Origin: Exophiala sp. HKRS030
Taxonomy: Eukaryota; Ascomycota; Eurotiomycetes; Chaetothyriales; Herpotrichiellaceae
NCBI GenBank assembly: GCA_023897205.1
Contig: JAHWDD010000008.1
Span: forward strand, 2,356,001-2,420,000
Length of the DNA stretch: 64,000 nucleotides
Reading direction: 5' to 3'
The position numbers and the translations under genes are program-made. Within the stretch, counting starts at the first letter, position 1. Each line of letters begins with the position of its first letter. Shown piece by piece: positions 34,367-46,646 of the stretch. The notes beneath the pieces are model-generated. The model searched no databases. It was not told the origin of the DNA and saw only the letters and a list, made by a program, of their open reading frames with translations.

Positions 34367-34734
34367 GTCTACAGCGGAGTACTAGACACCTGCTGGGCCA
34401 TTGAGATCCAGTAGTGTTCCGCAGTACAGGTCCACAGCAACAGCCGGGCCTTTTCCGGAGACAGTTGTTGGACCGAGTCGTGTGACTGGCTGGTCAATAT
34501 GCGGAAACGATTCATTCTGGGGAGGGAAAATCTTAGCCGAGGCCTGACATACATTCGGCACCCAGTCCTAGGTTCTCCCTCGGACGATCTATCAAAAGGG
34601 AAAAACCGGCCTCACAGCAGCGCTGTACGTAGTACCGCAGGCTGACTGATTCGGTCTCATCGAAACCAACTGTTGCTATATCTTTTGAGCCTTTCTTTCT
34701 TGTCACATGTATCAATAGAACTACAGCGAACAAT

Positions 34735-35989
34735 ATGGCGGGCCCTGTACGGCAACCGATCGACTTGGCTTCTCTAGAACGCTACATCGACGGCAATGTG
34801 CCCCAGATCAAGACTCCCTTGGAGCTGAAGCAGGTACACACACCCCGTCCCTTTTGATGTTTTGCTTCTGCAGAGAGATACTGACAAGTCATCTAGTTCG
34901 GCTTCGGACAATCGAATCCAACGTACCAACTTACCGATGCAAAGGGTACCAAATATGTGATGAGGAAGAAGCCCCCGGGCAAGCTGCTGTCCAAGACCGC
35001 CCATCAAGTCGACCGAGAATACAAGATCATCAAGGCCCTTGGTCAGACCGATGTCCCCGTGCCCAAGGTGTATTGTCTGTGTCAAGATCCCAGTGTTGTG
35101 GGCACCGATTTCTATATCATGGAATTCCTGGACGGACGCATGGTGACGGAAAACCACTTCCCTGGCGTCAGCCCAGAGGATCGCACAGAAATGTGAGCTA
35201 TCCCCAAACGTGCGGTCTGCCGTGTTTTGTTTTGGTTTTTTCTTGCCACCGTCTTCTAACCAGGCCCACAGGTGGAAAGATGCGATCAGAACGCTGGCCA
35301 AGTTTCACAAGGTAGACTTCATCAAGGTCGGATTATCAGATTTCGGCCGACACGGTGGCTTCTACGATCGCCAATTAAAGACGTTTGGAACGTTATCCAA
35401 AGCTCAAGCGGCAGCGGTCGACGTCGACACCAATATCCCTGTCGGCGACATCCCCCACTTCCAGGAAATGGTCGACTTCTTCAAACAAAAATCCAAACAA
35501 CCTAAAGATCGTGCCACGCTCATCCACGGTGATTACAAGATCGACAACCTAGTGTTCCATAAGACGGAGCCTCGGGTCATCGGCATATTGGACTGGGAGA
35601 TGGCAACGATAGGCCATCCTTTGTCGGACCTAGTCAATCTGACAGCGCCTTGGGCATGGGTGGGGAGAAACATCGGCGGCACGGGGCCGAAAGAAGTGGA
35701 GGAATTCGCACCTGGTGTTACACCTGGTCTCCCGACGCTAGACCAGGTCGTGCAGTGGTATGTGGAAGAGTCAGGGTACGATGCACGACCGGAGCTTGCT
35801 TGGGGCAACGCCTTTGGTGGTTTCAGAGGCGGTATTATCATGCAAGGTATTGCTGCTCGCTATGCACGCAGACAGGCGAGCGGCACCACAGCCAAACAAT
35901 ATGCGGCGCAGATGGGGCCGTATGGTGAATGGGCCCATAGTCTGGTTGTCAAGCTGAAAGAGGCATCTGATGGGAAAGCGAAGTTGTGA
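34735..35989 (+). CDS. APH-fold kinase, ACAD10/11 N-domain type
   Basis: This is a predicted phosphotransferase of the aminoglycoside-phosphotransferase/choline-kinase fold. Its closest known relatives are the kinase-like domains of ACAD10/ACAD11, which act on 4-hydroxy acids or acyl-CoAs; the substrate here is unknown. Exons are 34735-34833, 34897-35192 and 35272-35989 (introns of 63 and 79 nt), 370 aa. [12 protein letters not shown] is the nucleotide loop and YVMRKKP carries the ATP-contacting Lys. FYIMEFLDG follows, then the catalytic [12 protein letters not shown] and the metal site [16 protein letters not shown]. The C-terminal helical lobe contains [21 protein letters not shown]. It is a stand-alone domain, with no acyl-CoA dehydrogenase part downstream. 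It is divergent from dUTPase with 541 bp between the starts. Confidence 0.9.
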
Positions 35990-38900
35990 TTGATTACGGA
36001 GCTTGGACGAGGTGGGATGTTTTGCTGTAAATACAGTATCGGTCAGATGCTAACCAATTCAATCGATCAATACCATCTCTACCGCTTTCTCCTTTCTGGA
36101 ATCAGGAGCGGAGCAGGATACTTTATCTGCCCCATGCACTCGGGTGCGCCCATCTGCTGAAGAAGCATGTTTCTGACATCGCTTATGTACATACACTGCT
36201 TGATGACAAAAAGTTCTCCATAGTAGCAACCCCGGCACGCCCTATGCGATCCTCGCCAACGTGATGCAACTGCCGAGTGATTCTCCCCTTGGCGAGTAAA
36301 CGGCAACGATATGTGCGTACGTTTGACGCACGAAGGCCCAAGCCAAAGAGAGGCACGCCTGCCCTCTCTGGACGACCACGATAGTGACTCAGCAGTTCTC
36401 ATAGTCGTGTAGACGTCATATAGCAGGAGCTTGGTTTTGTGCCTCGCCGTCGTCGCTTGTCAACTGCGAGGATTCCAAGTTACGAATGCCCTGCGCCACT
36501 CTCAGTTCTGCTTTTACTTGGACATACTCCAACAGTTTGAGGAAGAATTATAACCGCCAAGGGCCGCGGGCTCGGCGCAAGCGTAGCGGAGATAAGATGT
36601 AACGCAAACCATCTGGCCAAGACGTTGTCGGAGACGAGTCCGACGATCTGACTTTGTACTTTGACAGCACGTTGACCAGCCTCGAGCCGTTGTTGACTAG
36701 ACGATGGGACTGCTAGGCAGTATGCCTAAATGCTAAATTAAAACTGCCTTCTTTCTTACCGACTCACCGTATGTAGTGGGACCAAGTCATAGGGATAGTG
36801 GACTTGTTGGCGGTCGGTCAGGGGCTCGAGAAAACACGTCAAGGCACTGAGCCAAGGAACAAAACGACCTCGATGTGCAAGCTTGTCAGCCCTACCATGG
36901 AACATTTCAACCTGGCCCTATCGGTTGGATCAAATGTGTGTAGCGTCGTCGACTCGAGCGCAGAGGGAGGGGCCATGAGCCGCTGTGGCGTCGGTTTGGT
37001 GGCATGCATGCTTATTTGTCATCCGATTTCGTAATCTTTGTTCTTTTGTTCATATGCAACAATTCTTCCAGGCGTGGAAAGAGACTCCGTTGTAACTTGC
37101 AGAATCGTGCTCCTCACTAAGCCCTACCGTAGGGGTGTAGGTGATCTGGAGTCTGGTTGGTCCCTGGTTCAGACTCGAGAGATGTATCTTTACCTTATCA
37201 CAAGTGTAGGGTAGTTTCGCTCGTTCCCTACAACGAGAAGAAACTGTTGTGGAAAGGCAACTGACCGTGTGATTTACTCCTCCCTCGCACCATTCTTGCT
37301 AGAGTCAAGGCCGCTGTCAAGCTCAGCCATGTGGTTTGACTCATAACGCGATTCTGCCGCCAGGTGAACATACACCTCAGGTCTATCATACTGTGTTTGA
37401 CCCTCCGGTGGATGGTAGTTTCAATCACAACCTCCGTCTCGTCAGCTGAATCGAAGACGGGTCAGGAGAGTGCTCCACTGCTGGGAGTCGTGGTACTTCC
37501 TCGGCTAAATTGAACGCGATCGCTGTTTGCGTCGCGCAAATGTCTGAAGCATTGGAACCTGTAGTTGGTCAGTGAATAGGAGCCAATTGCAACGGCAATA
37601 CGAAGCAGGGCCCGTCGAGCCTTAGGGCCGTTGGGTTCAAAGTGTCAAGTTAGACTCCAATGCATCCCTGTCAGTAACTCCGTTGATAGACTTGGCAGTA
37701 GATGTAGCTCAAGGGTGTGGTTAATGAATTAGCGCCAAATGCTCTTGACATTATCAAGTAAAGCAGCATGAGTTCGCATCTGGGAATATTGCCCAAACAG
37801 GTCTAGGGCTGGATGTGTGTTTCGTACATAGCCTACTGATACGGAAACGAATGCGAAGACGGTGTCGCTCCAAGAGTCAAATCCGAGCCGCTATGCCTGT
37901 TGATCCGTTCTCCGGGCGAATCAACTCGGCCTTGGTTGCTACCGAAAGCCGTCTAGCTGCCAGTGGTGCCTGAAGAGTTCAGAGACTGAAGAGTCCCACC
38001 TGAAAGGCGGGAACCAGTGTGAACGCTCACCTCGACAGATTAGGGGCCAAAATCACTCCCTCAACTGTCAACCAGAGTGCCCGTCCAAGGCGCCTACAAG
38101 GTAGAGCCCAGTCGCACGGTTGCGCGAAGTGGATTAGTGCCCGCAAATGGAATTGCAGGGTTGTTTCGATCTTCCGTTCTGATTCGAGAAACTGAGGAGA
38201 AATTTGACGTGGAACTCGTCCCGTCCGTTCTATCGGCCTCGCAAGTTGATGGCCAGATCCCAAAGATGTTTCTTGTGACAAGTGGCTTCAACTTCTACAA
38301 AGCTCATTATAGATGTCCATCCCATGTCTCGCAATCTTCGACCGACTTCTCTCAGATTGCAGGATCCTCGAGTTTATTTCGTGGGGCGGGAGATTGCCTC
38401 CTGGTTTTGTCTCTATACCCGCAAGTGAATGCGGGATAGTGCGTACATTATAGCTGGGACAAGACTTCTTCAGAAACTACTGGCAAGCCAAAATGACAGA
38501 AAGAGACGCGGAAAATACTCTTGAGACCATTGACCCAAGCTCAACTGCGGTGTAACCCCAGAACTTGGAACTATGTTCCGCGTCCCTGAAGCCGTTGTTC
38601 TTTTGTGAAATGAAACGTGGTATGTCTGCCGTTTCGCCCTGAAAGGCTGGGAGGAAGTTCGCGTATTCGAGGAGCCCGAAAATCCGAACTGCCAATGACA
38701 ATGGCATTTACTGGAGTTTGCAAAGGAAAGACGATTAGCTTAAGATGTCAATCCAAGCGAACCCCACAGGATCAACCAGCATTATGGTTGGATGATTCTA
38801 AACACCGGTCGATCCACTTCTCTGGTACAGGTTTACTTACAACTTTAAGTCGGACAATCAGCGAACCCGATTGACTTTTCTCGATTGCCATGGAGCCCAC

Positions 38901-40980
38901 GGGAGCCCACCAAGTTCGGGGTTGACCGACCCGGCTTAACGCCAGAAACTCTCGGCCGCAAGCAAATGCTGCGCTACTGGGTAGGGTGACATGGAATAGA
39001 GTCATAACTCCAACGCTCGCAGAGATAGCTTAGCCAAGGATGATCATTGACGTTTTGGTCGATGGGCATTTGGCTTTTCGAGCATCGGCTCTGCTAAGCC
39101 ACTTCTGGCTGGCCATTGGCCTCTTTCTCCGTCAAAACCCAACTCTTGCATATTGCACTACGATTGATAGTAAAGCCAAAAGGGTACTTTAGTTTTTGCG
39201 CAGGTTCCCATCCACTTGGGTCCAAGGCTCGTTGAGGTCATTTTGGCGAGTGCAACTGTAAATCTTTGGTACTCTAGTACCAAGTAGGAAGTCGACAGAA
39301 GCTGGCAATCAACTTAGTAAGCCCCAACGCAAAGGATCCAGCAATTTGGCATTTGTACAGGGCCAAAGCTCAGCCCCTCCGCGGAGCACGTGTCGTGGAG
39401 ATAGTGATTGCTCCAAGTGGAACTTAGACCGATGAACAATAGGCTGAGTGATGGGGCGCTACATTCGACAGTTCGCAAGGATAGCAGACTTCAGGCTAGC
39501 TCAATTCATGGCCCCTGGATGTGAGACCGCAAACCCCCCAAACAGCAGATAGACCAGGCATCTAGGATCTGCTCTTGCGCTCACACAGGCCTAGAATAGT
39601 AATGTATAGTTCAAAGTCGTCGTGATTTGGACCACAATACACCAGTTTGGCGGATCGCATAGTTCTTCGTTACGATTCGAAATTGTAAAAGGCATTTGCC
39701 CAAAAAGGAGTGGCATTAGAGCTCCACGTACGCTAAATAATGTCACCTACTCCATAGTAGCGGCACTGAAGCGTCTTTGTCAGATTGATTGAAGGAACGG
39801 ACTTGAAATCAGGGGAAGTATTTTCCTCACCTTGTTTCACCATGCAGCACTTTGAGATCAGCCGGAGGCTATGTAGAGGTAATAGTAGCATACCATTAAC
39901 GAGCCCACCAGCTTTAGAGCGGGTATTACCCCTAAGTTTCAGGATGTCATATCACCTTCGAAATCGTGTATCATGAATGGATAGATCAAATTCCAAGGTC
40001 CATCGGAGACTTTTGGTGAATTTGTCTCCGAGCATATCGCCCCCCAACTGTGGTGAACAGTAAGGGCAGACTCCGTACTATGGGCTTTGATAGTGTCATC
40101 AACGATATACCGTAATATGGCTCTAAAGATACTGGACCCGTGTGGGTACCTTTCACAGTGGTCTCCAAGCGTCCAAAATTGTCTTCGACTGTATTGCGCA
40201 GTGGACTCGCGACGCTGCTGACGTTGATCTACAGTATGCGTTCTAATGTCTTTTTGGAAACAAGGCCACGACGAGGTAGTCACTGTACTCTTTAGTCAAG
40301 ATCTCCAGTATTCGTTTTCGTACAGTCCAGAACAAGTGGCAAGAATGTGGTTGAACGGGTAGGACGATTTCAAGATACCCTGGTCCGGGGTCGTGGCTGA
40401 CTTATCGAGAAGAAGTCTCCTCCACGCATGGAAAAGCAGGAACTTCGGAATTTGTCATCAACGAACTGGCTATGTTCATCGCTAGAGGGCCGGCCACGTC
40501 ACCGGCTTATGGAACTTGCATTTCTGAGCACATCTCCAAAATCACTTGCATTGATGAATCCCATTTGTGTCAGTAGTGGGCAGTTGACTGGTGCCTGATT
40601 TGATACAGATCTTTGGAGTCTATACGATTACGATTCTCTATGTATCCACTGTTCCAGAGCCAAGTTTGTCTTCATCTTAGCTTGAATTGTTGGATTGATA
40701 GACGAGTCGTGCCGGGAGTTCGCCATATCGCTCGGGAGGTTTGTCCACGCCTCAGAGCGAGACACAGCTTTCCGTCCATAATCCTTCATTCCAATATCGT
40801 AAGTCGTCGTAAGTGCTCGTGGTGTCGTGGCGCGTAGTCTGTCAATCTCCAATTACTCAATTCCTCCCACCACATCCGGTCTTATGCCGCTCTACACCGT
40901 GCGTTGGTGACTGATCGAATGTCCGTCGACTTCAAAATGATTGGTACAATGAGCCCAGAATGGACTTTGGTCAAATAGTA
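35990..40980. other. 5-kb spacer without recognisable gene
   Basis: Read on both strands in all frames, this stretch gives only short unrelated frames (the longest about 120 codons, at 38077-38439, plus strand). None has family resemblance, and none joins into a chain with splice sites. Base composition is ordinary, with no poly-purine runs, no long tandem repeats and no terminal repeats that I could find. It may be regulatory, host a non-coding RNA, or be an old decayed insertion. Confidence 0.6.
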
Positions 40981-42212
40981 TTATTTTCGACTCGATCCTT
41001 GGGATTGACTGTACCGCCGTGTAGGCTGATCCTGTTGCGCTCGCGGGGTCTGACCCTTGTTGTGGATGCGTCTGACGTGATCTTTCATATTATCCATGCG
41101 GGAGAACACACGCCCGCATTCCTCGCCATCAGCACCGCGCCACTCGCACCGTATCCCAGGATTATGCTTAGCTTCGTGCCTGGCTCGATCCTTCTTGCTG
41201 CTGAAACCCCCAGTCAGTGGTTGGTCCGTGGATTTGGCTCGAGCTGCTGCCGCCGTTTCACTTTGAGGGCATCCTTGCACGCGACAAAACAGATGCTTGC
41301 TATGACGGTTGTAATGTTTCCGTAAATCACAGCCACGAGTAAATGTCGCACGTGAGGTACAACCCGGGTAGGCGCAACGCCAGGCTTGAGGCTGCGAAGT
41401 CGACTGCGAGCTCATGTGTAAGTTCAGTGATGGAGACAATGATGATGATGCGTCATGTACCGGGATGCCATAGGCATGCAGTGATGTGTTGGATGAGGTA
41501 GAGTTGGAGCGAAGGGAATTTCTCAGCGCAAACTGCTCTCCTGGTTGCGCCTTGATAGCGGTCGAGAATGAAGAAGTAGATGGGGAACATGACCTCGATA
41601 AGGATGATATGCTGCTCCGGTGGCTGTGAGGACTGTGATGGGACACTTGCGAGAACGACGGCGATGCAGACAAGTGATGCTGTGAAGCCAGGGAGGAGGT
41701 GGTACCTTGAAAGTGAAAAGGTGTCGGGTGGACATCTTGGGGTGTAGGTGGGATGACATTTGCTAGAGAGGGTGTTACTTGGTCTACCACCGAGGGATAT
41801 TGTGTTGCAGTCGAGGCATTGTAGTTTTGCATTTGAGAAGATTGAGGATATTCAGGATATGAATACCATTGAGGCTGTTCATACATGGCGTATGAGAGGG
41901 ATTGTGTTGTATAGTGAGATAGTGATGGTGTGGACGTAGGGGGATGGGATAGAATGAAGAAGAGTCCGAAACCACTGAATCAAAGGACATGCTGTGCAAG
42001 TCCTGGGGTTGAGAATCAGACATGATCAACTGAGGGAGTAGATACAACGGGTCTGAGGAGCCAGGCGTTGAGTGTTCTTGACTAGAAGGCGTAGGTGACG
42101 GATAGCACAATCCCGGTAAGGGTGGTGAGCAGGTCAGCAATCCGCTCTTTTCGCGCTCGTCAATGTCGCTTGGTGGGGGAGTTCTGCACAAAATAGTGTC
42201 CGCTATGTCCAT
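40981..42212 (-). CDS. C2H2 zinc-finger transcription factor, one frame break
   Basis: This is a predicted DNA-binding regulator. The frame opens at 42212 (MDIADTILCRTPPPSDIDE) and is rich in Ser/Pro until about residue 90. The sense then continues in another frame (TSTPSLSHYTTQSLSYAMYEQPQWY) to the stop at 40981. No good GT-AG pair bridges them while keeping both sensible parts. One extra base in the C5 run (plus-strand G5, 41939-41943) joins them as FYPIPPTSTPSL. The total is then 411 codons including the stop. The C-terminal third holds three fingers: WRCAYPGC with DLRKHYNRH; LFCRVQGC with KKDRARHEAKH; and CEWRGADGEECGRVFSRMDNMKDHVRRIH. The wide second finger spacing is typical of a fungal-specific C2H2 group. 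Targets are unknown. Confidence 0.85.
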
Positions 42213-42744
42213 GGCTATACGGAGTATTGTTGAAGGTCTTATAGAAGCAAGGAGGCCAGTGTAGGTGTGTCTTTGTCTAGTGTCGAATATCGCTTACACG
42301 ATCGACCGAGAGATATTCCAATTTCCATGAGACTGGGTCTATATTAATAAAGTGTCGAGCACAAAGCAACGCAGCCAAAGCGAAGAGCGAGCAGAGCCAT
42401 ATACATAGCGAGCGAAATCAAGCTAACTGCTAAGGTAAGTGTGTGTGTGTGGCTGCGAAGTCAATCACAGGCTCGCAACTCGAGAGTGGAATCACCCTGA
42501 CCCGGCCGCGCAGCCCTACGACCCTGGCCCATTGCTGACATGTTGACAACGATCAAGGGACGATCACAAGGGTATGGGGGAGGGTCAAGACAAAGGCTCA
42601 AGGCATGGCCAGTCATAGCGGACTAGAAGGGATGAGAGAAAAAAGACCCATAACTTAAGCGCAACACAACATGATGCTCAAAGGCAGTCAGGATGAAAGA
42701 CGAGTGGTAACTGGCTTGGGACTGAGGACTGGAGACACCTAAGG

Positions 42745-42776
42745 ACACCTGAAAACACCTGAAAACACCTGAAAAC
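42745..42776. repeat. 10-bp tandem repeat ACACCTGAAA x3
   Basis: Three perfect ACACCTGAAA units are preceded by a degenerate copy (ACACCTAAGG) from 42735. It is non-coding, about 530 bp upstream of the C2H2 gene. Confidence 0.85.
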
Positions 42777-43446
42777 AACCCCCTGGTTCGTGTAATTCGT
42801 GTTCCATGGGTAATGGGTACAGAAGTGCCCAGCTAGGTATCTCCTAAGTCCTTGAGATGAGCAAGAATGGGGTATCAACGTGCTTACCGTTGGATAGGGT
42901 ACGGAGTTGCCAGGAATAGTGTAGACTGAAAAGACTGTTTGAGTGTAGTGAGTGTTTAGTAGCAAGTGTCCAACTAGGGAGTAGTTAGTGTTCAGTAGTA
43001 CGCAGTTCGGTACTGTACGGAGTACTAGGTACTTACGTACCAGGTCGCAGTCGAGGCGTAGTGCGTAGTGCGGAGAGCGGATCATAAATTGAGCCGGGTG
43101 GGGTTGGCACCATTCCCATATCACCCTGGCTCGTTGCCGCTTTTGGCTTGATGCACTAGGGCAACCTCTGTTGTGACTGGCTGCATCAACGCCTAAATGG
43201 CTCCACGCTTAGGGCGATACCAACGCAAACATGATACCGACCAGAAGGGCCAAACTGGGGACGATCGATCAAAGCTCAAGGCTCAAGGCTCAAGCATCAA
43301 GCGGCAACCCCATCCCATGGAGTCATGGAGCCATGGCCTGATGGCATGATGGCCTACACCGAGAATACCATGGTCCATGGGGCGGTGCGTATGGCTCCCA
43401 GGACCAGGGCCCCTCCACGGATGACTTCCATCTCCTCCGTACAGTA

Positions 43447-43660
43447 CAATGGTCTCCCCAAAAGTTTTACTCCCTGTCGATTTTGGTGGACCCCTTGCTA
43501 CTCTTATTAACGATTCAGAGGCTAGCATAGCTATCCAGGTACTGGCTAGTAATATAATACTCTCACAAATACTGCTTGCTATTATAACTAACCACTCACA
43601 ACCCCGGTCTTGTGGCGCGCGCTAAAACGACAGGGAGTAAAACTTTTGGGGGGACCATTG
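43447..43660. mobile_element. 214-bp MITE, Tc1/mariner-like, with 33-bp TIRs and TA duplication
   Basis: The left end (43447-43479, beginning CAATGGTC) is repeated inverted at 43628-43660 with a single mismatch at position 9 of 33. Both ends are flanked by TA (43445-43446 and 43661-43662), the target duplication of Tc1/mariner/pogo transposons. The 148-bp interior is AT-rich in its middle and has no frame that could code for a transposase, so it is non-autonomous. No second copy is present in this window. Confidence 0.88.
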
Positions 43661-46646
43661 TAGGGACTACAGAGCGAGTGATGCACGGGACCATGCTACC
43701 AGTAGGTTTTCACCTTCACCCGCTGGGTAGAACTAGCGCCTAGCCACCTTTGACTTAGTACTCCCCTTAACGCCGCCTGGCCCGTGAACCTTGCACCCGC
43801 CAGATCAGGCGTATGGAGTAGAAGCGAATTCGGTCGAAAAGTGGTTTCCCGACTCAATATTTCTGCCTTGGTCTGGAAGCCGTGGATGGGGTGCATTCAT
43901 TGAGATCCTCGTCAAATGGACTTTGCGAAGACGAAATTGGAATTTGAAATACATAGATCGACACAGTCCCGACGTGGGTCTTGTCGCGAAGTCAAACACT
44001 CGCACCGCCATTTCGTGATCTTCATACTCCATACTTGCTACAACGCTGATGGCTATGTTATGTGCTTGGCATTTCCACGCCTATCGCATACATTGCTATT
44101 CAGGGCGATCGAATACTCACCCTGTCGCCCCAAGCGGTGTCAGGTAGGTTTGGCACAACTCTTGTCGTATTCGTAACATCGTACCCAAAACTGGCGGCAT
44201 ACGATTATCTCCGACGAAAGCTGCTTACGTTACACGCCAACAGTTGATTGCCCAGGCTCCCTTTTTCAAAAGTCCCTCAGAGATACCCTGTCGTGCCTGT
44301 CCGTGCCCGGGCCCGGATCCTCGAGGAAGATTCGTCCGAGTTCTTGGCGCCCGAAAGGCCGACCGATGGACAGACTGACAGACACCTGGGCACACGGTGA
44401 CACGCTTAAGACCGAGGGTTGGCTCCAACCCCGGCAAAGCCCGGTGCCCTCTCTGCGCTTCGAAGCCGTGGGCAATGGGCTGAGGAGCCACTTACAATAA
44501 AGGTGTAGGGCAAGGTGTGGGAGGTACCTATACGCACCTACTCCATACAGCCAAAGCTAAAAGTAGGGACCTACGGAGCTAGATATCGACGTACCGGGTA
44601 CTTCACACTCCGTACCTGTGGCACTCAAACAATAGCGTGACTTAAGTGCCTACGTTAGGAGTGTGTGCGGATGCCCAGCTGCCTGTTCGCAGTAATTAAT
44701 TCACCCAGTCAGCACTCGGTCTTACGTATGTACGGAGTATGTACGGAGTACAGCATTGAGTGGTAGGCACCTGGTAGGTACCACCTGGTACCACCGCTTG
44801 CAATTTCCCAGCCTATCGCCAAAGTCAATCGAAGCAAAAGTCCCCACAGACTTATATAATGCCCTTTTCTTGAGCTTGCCCCGGGCTGCTTTTACAAGTC
44901 CGCCTTTCTACAGAGTAGTGTTTCTTTCTCTGCTTTAAGCGCAAACTACAATGTCACACCAGAAGTTGCCAGCTTCATTGAGAAATAAATCGCCCGAGAA
45001 CAGGTCCAATGTTTGCTTATCTATTTGATTTTTATGCCGACCACGGTATCAGAGTAAGTGCGGACATTATCGTATCTGGTCTGTTCCTGGGATCTCTGTC
45101 GGTTCTCACATCTCCATCATGCATTCCATCCACACATATTAAATGCCATCCCATCAATTCTGGCAAGCGTTGCAACACGCACCAAAAGATTAAAGTCTAA
45201 ACATGTTGCTGGCGAATGGATCTTGTCATCGCTTTCTTCAATGGTATGAAAGTCCTGACACAAGAGCTTGATTTCGCGGCAAGGAAACACAAGGAAAGTT
45301 TACCACCAATTGGCCCAATTCAGTAATCGTGATCATCAACTCAAAGGCAATCAAGCTTGAACTCTGACGGCCGGCTTTCCGCGGTCGGCAGTGGAGTCTA
45401 ACCTCAAATTACAATTCATCAGCGTATGGTTCGCACACTTCCCTTGTTGGCATGTGTTTGACGCGTCGACGAAGTGAAAGCCATACAATTCTTCAGCCAT
45501 GGCACTTGGATCCTCAAAGATGGTAGAACCATGAGGTCATGATCAAAGGCTTTGATCCTTCACAGTTTCGGTTGGCTCGTGCTTCGGAGCGATTGCCTTT
45601 GAAAGAGACGGCACACTTGAAGGCAGAACCCAAGGCAAAGGACTTCCTAAGTACCACACCATCACCACCGAACGCCACGTACGTTTCAGAGGTCCGGGGC
45701 CTCAGGTTGACACTTCTGCCCTAGTGGAATTGTTTGAAGAAATAATCTTTCATGATGAGGTTGTATCATTTCCCATCATAGTTTGATTTTACCTGGGAAC
45801 ATCCCATTTCAGCTAGTCACAAAGATGACCACCTGTACTGAAAGCGGTGGAGACAATTCAATTGTTGGTTCTTTTGCTTCGACGATAGCTTTGTCATACT
45901 ACTGGCCTGGCGGGATTTGGGACCTCCAAAACTTCGACCTGTCACGAAAGCGACGCTCAGAGCACACATTTCTTGCTTGACACCAGGTGGCTTCAAGTAC
46001 AGTGATCACGCCCACGTTCCGACTGTGGCTGTTGTGAGTTTCGCCCGCACATGTCCCTTTCGCGATAGCACGAGTCAACAAAACGCCTATCGAGATGTAC
46101 TCTGCTCTTAGACGATATGTACAGCATGACTCGAAGACTTTTCGTGGGGCTGTGGTAGAGCCCAGCAGATTTGACCTGAAACTACCACAGGGATGAGACC
46201 ACTGTCATGCCTCAATCTGGTTCGTGCAATGTTCGCGTGCAGTCAATCACGGCATCAGCAATTGATATTGACCTTGAGAACGCTGAATAACATAATCCTG
46301 CGGTGTATCTGATGATAAGACCAAGGCTTTTTGTGAACCTACAACCTGGTAATGTCCGCGACTTACGTCAGATTTGTAATATGTCACGTGAATCAGCCAG
46401 GCCCTTGGGCTTGTTTGGGTGAACCGTGGGTGACCTTGCATGACTCGTGACTCGTTCTCCGTTTTCCTCGTCGCGATCTAGGCCCAGGAGAACTTTCTCG
46501 CCCCAGATTCAACCCACTTCCGTGCATCACCATACTTGCTTCTCGTCAACACGATTCAATCATTAGATGCTTGCAGACACTCGCGGCCATTGCTAATCAT
46601 ATTTATATTGCAGCACCATCATTGGAAAAATTGATTACTTCAAGCC

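Larger units (their letters stand above)
42213..46646. other. 4.4-kb spacer with MITE and TACGGAGTA sites
   Basis: This contains the C2H2-factor promoter (to about 43.4 kb), a 10-bp tandem repeat, the MITE and four TACGGAGTA sites (42218, 43016, 44731, 44742). A 148-codon frame at 42678-43124 (-) is mostly translated repeat and promoter sequence and is not called. No gene was seen between the MITE and MED27. Confidence 0.6.

Noticed and set aside
42678..43124. 148-aa minus-strand ORF upstream of the C2H2 gene
   Set aside because: It spans the 10-bp tandem repeat and TACGGAGTA sites; no domain.
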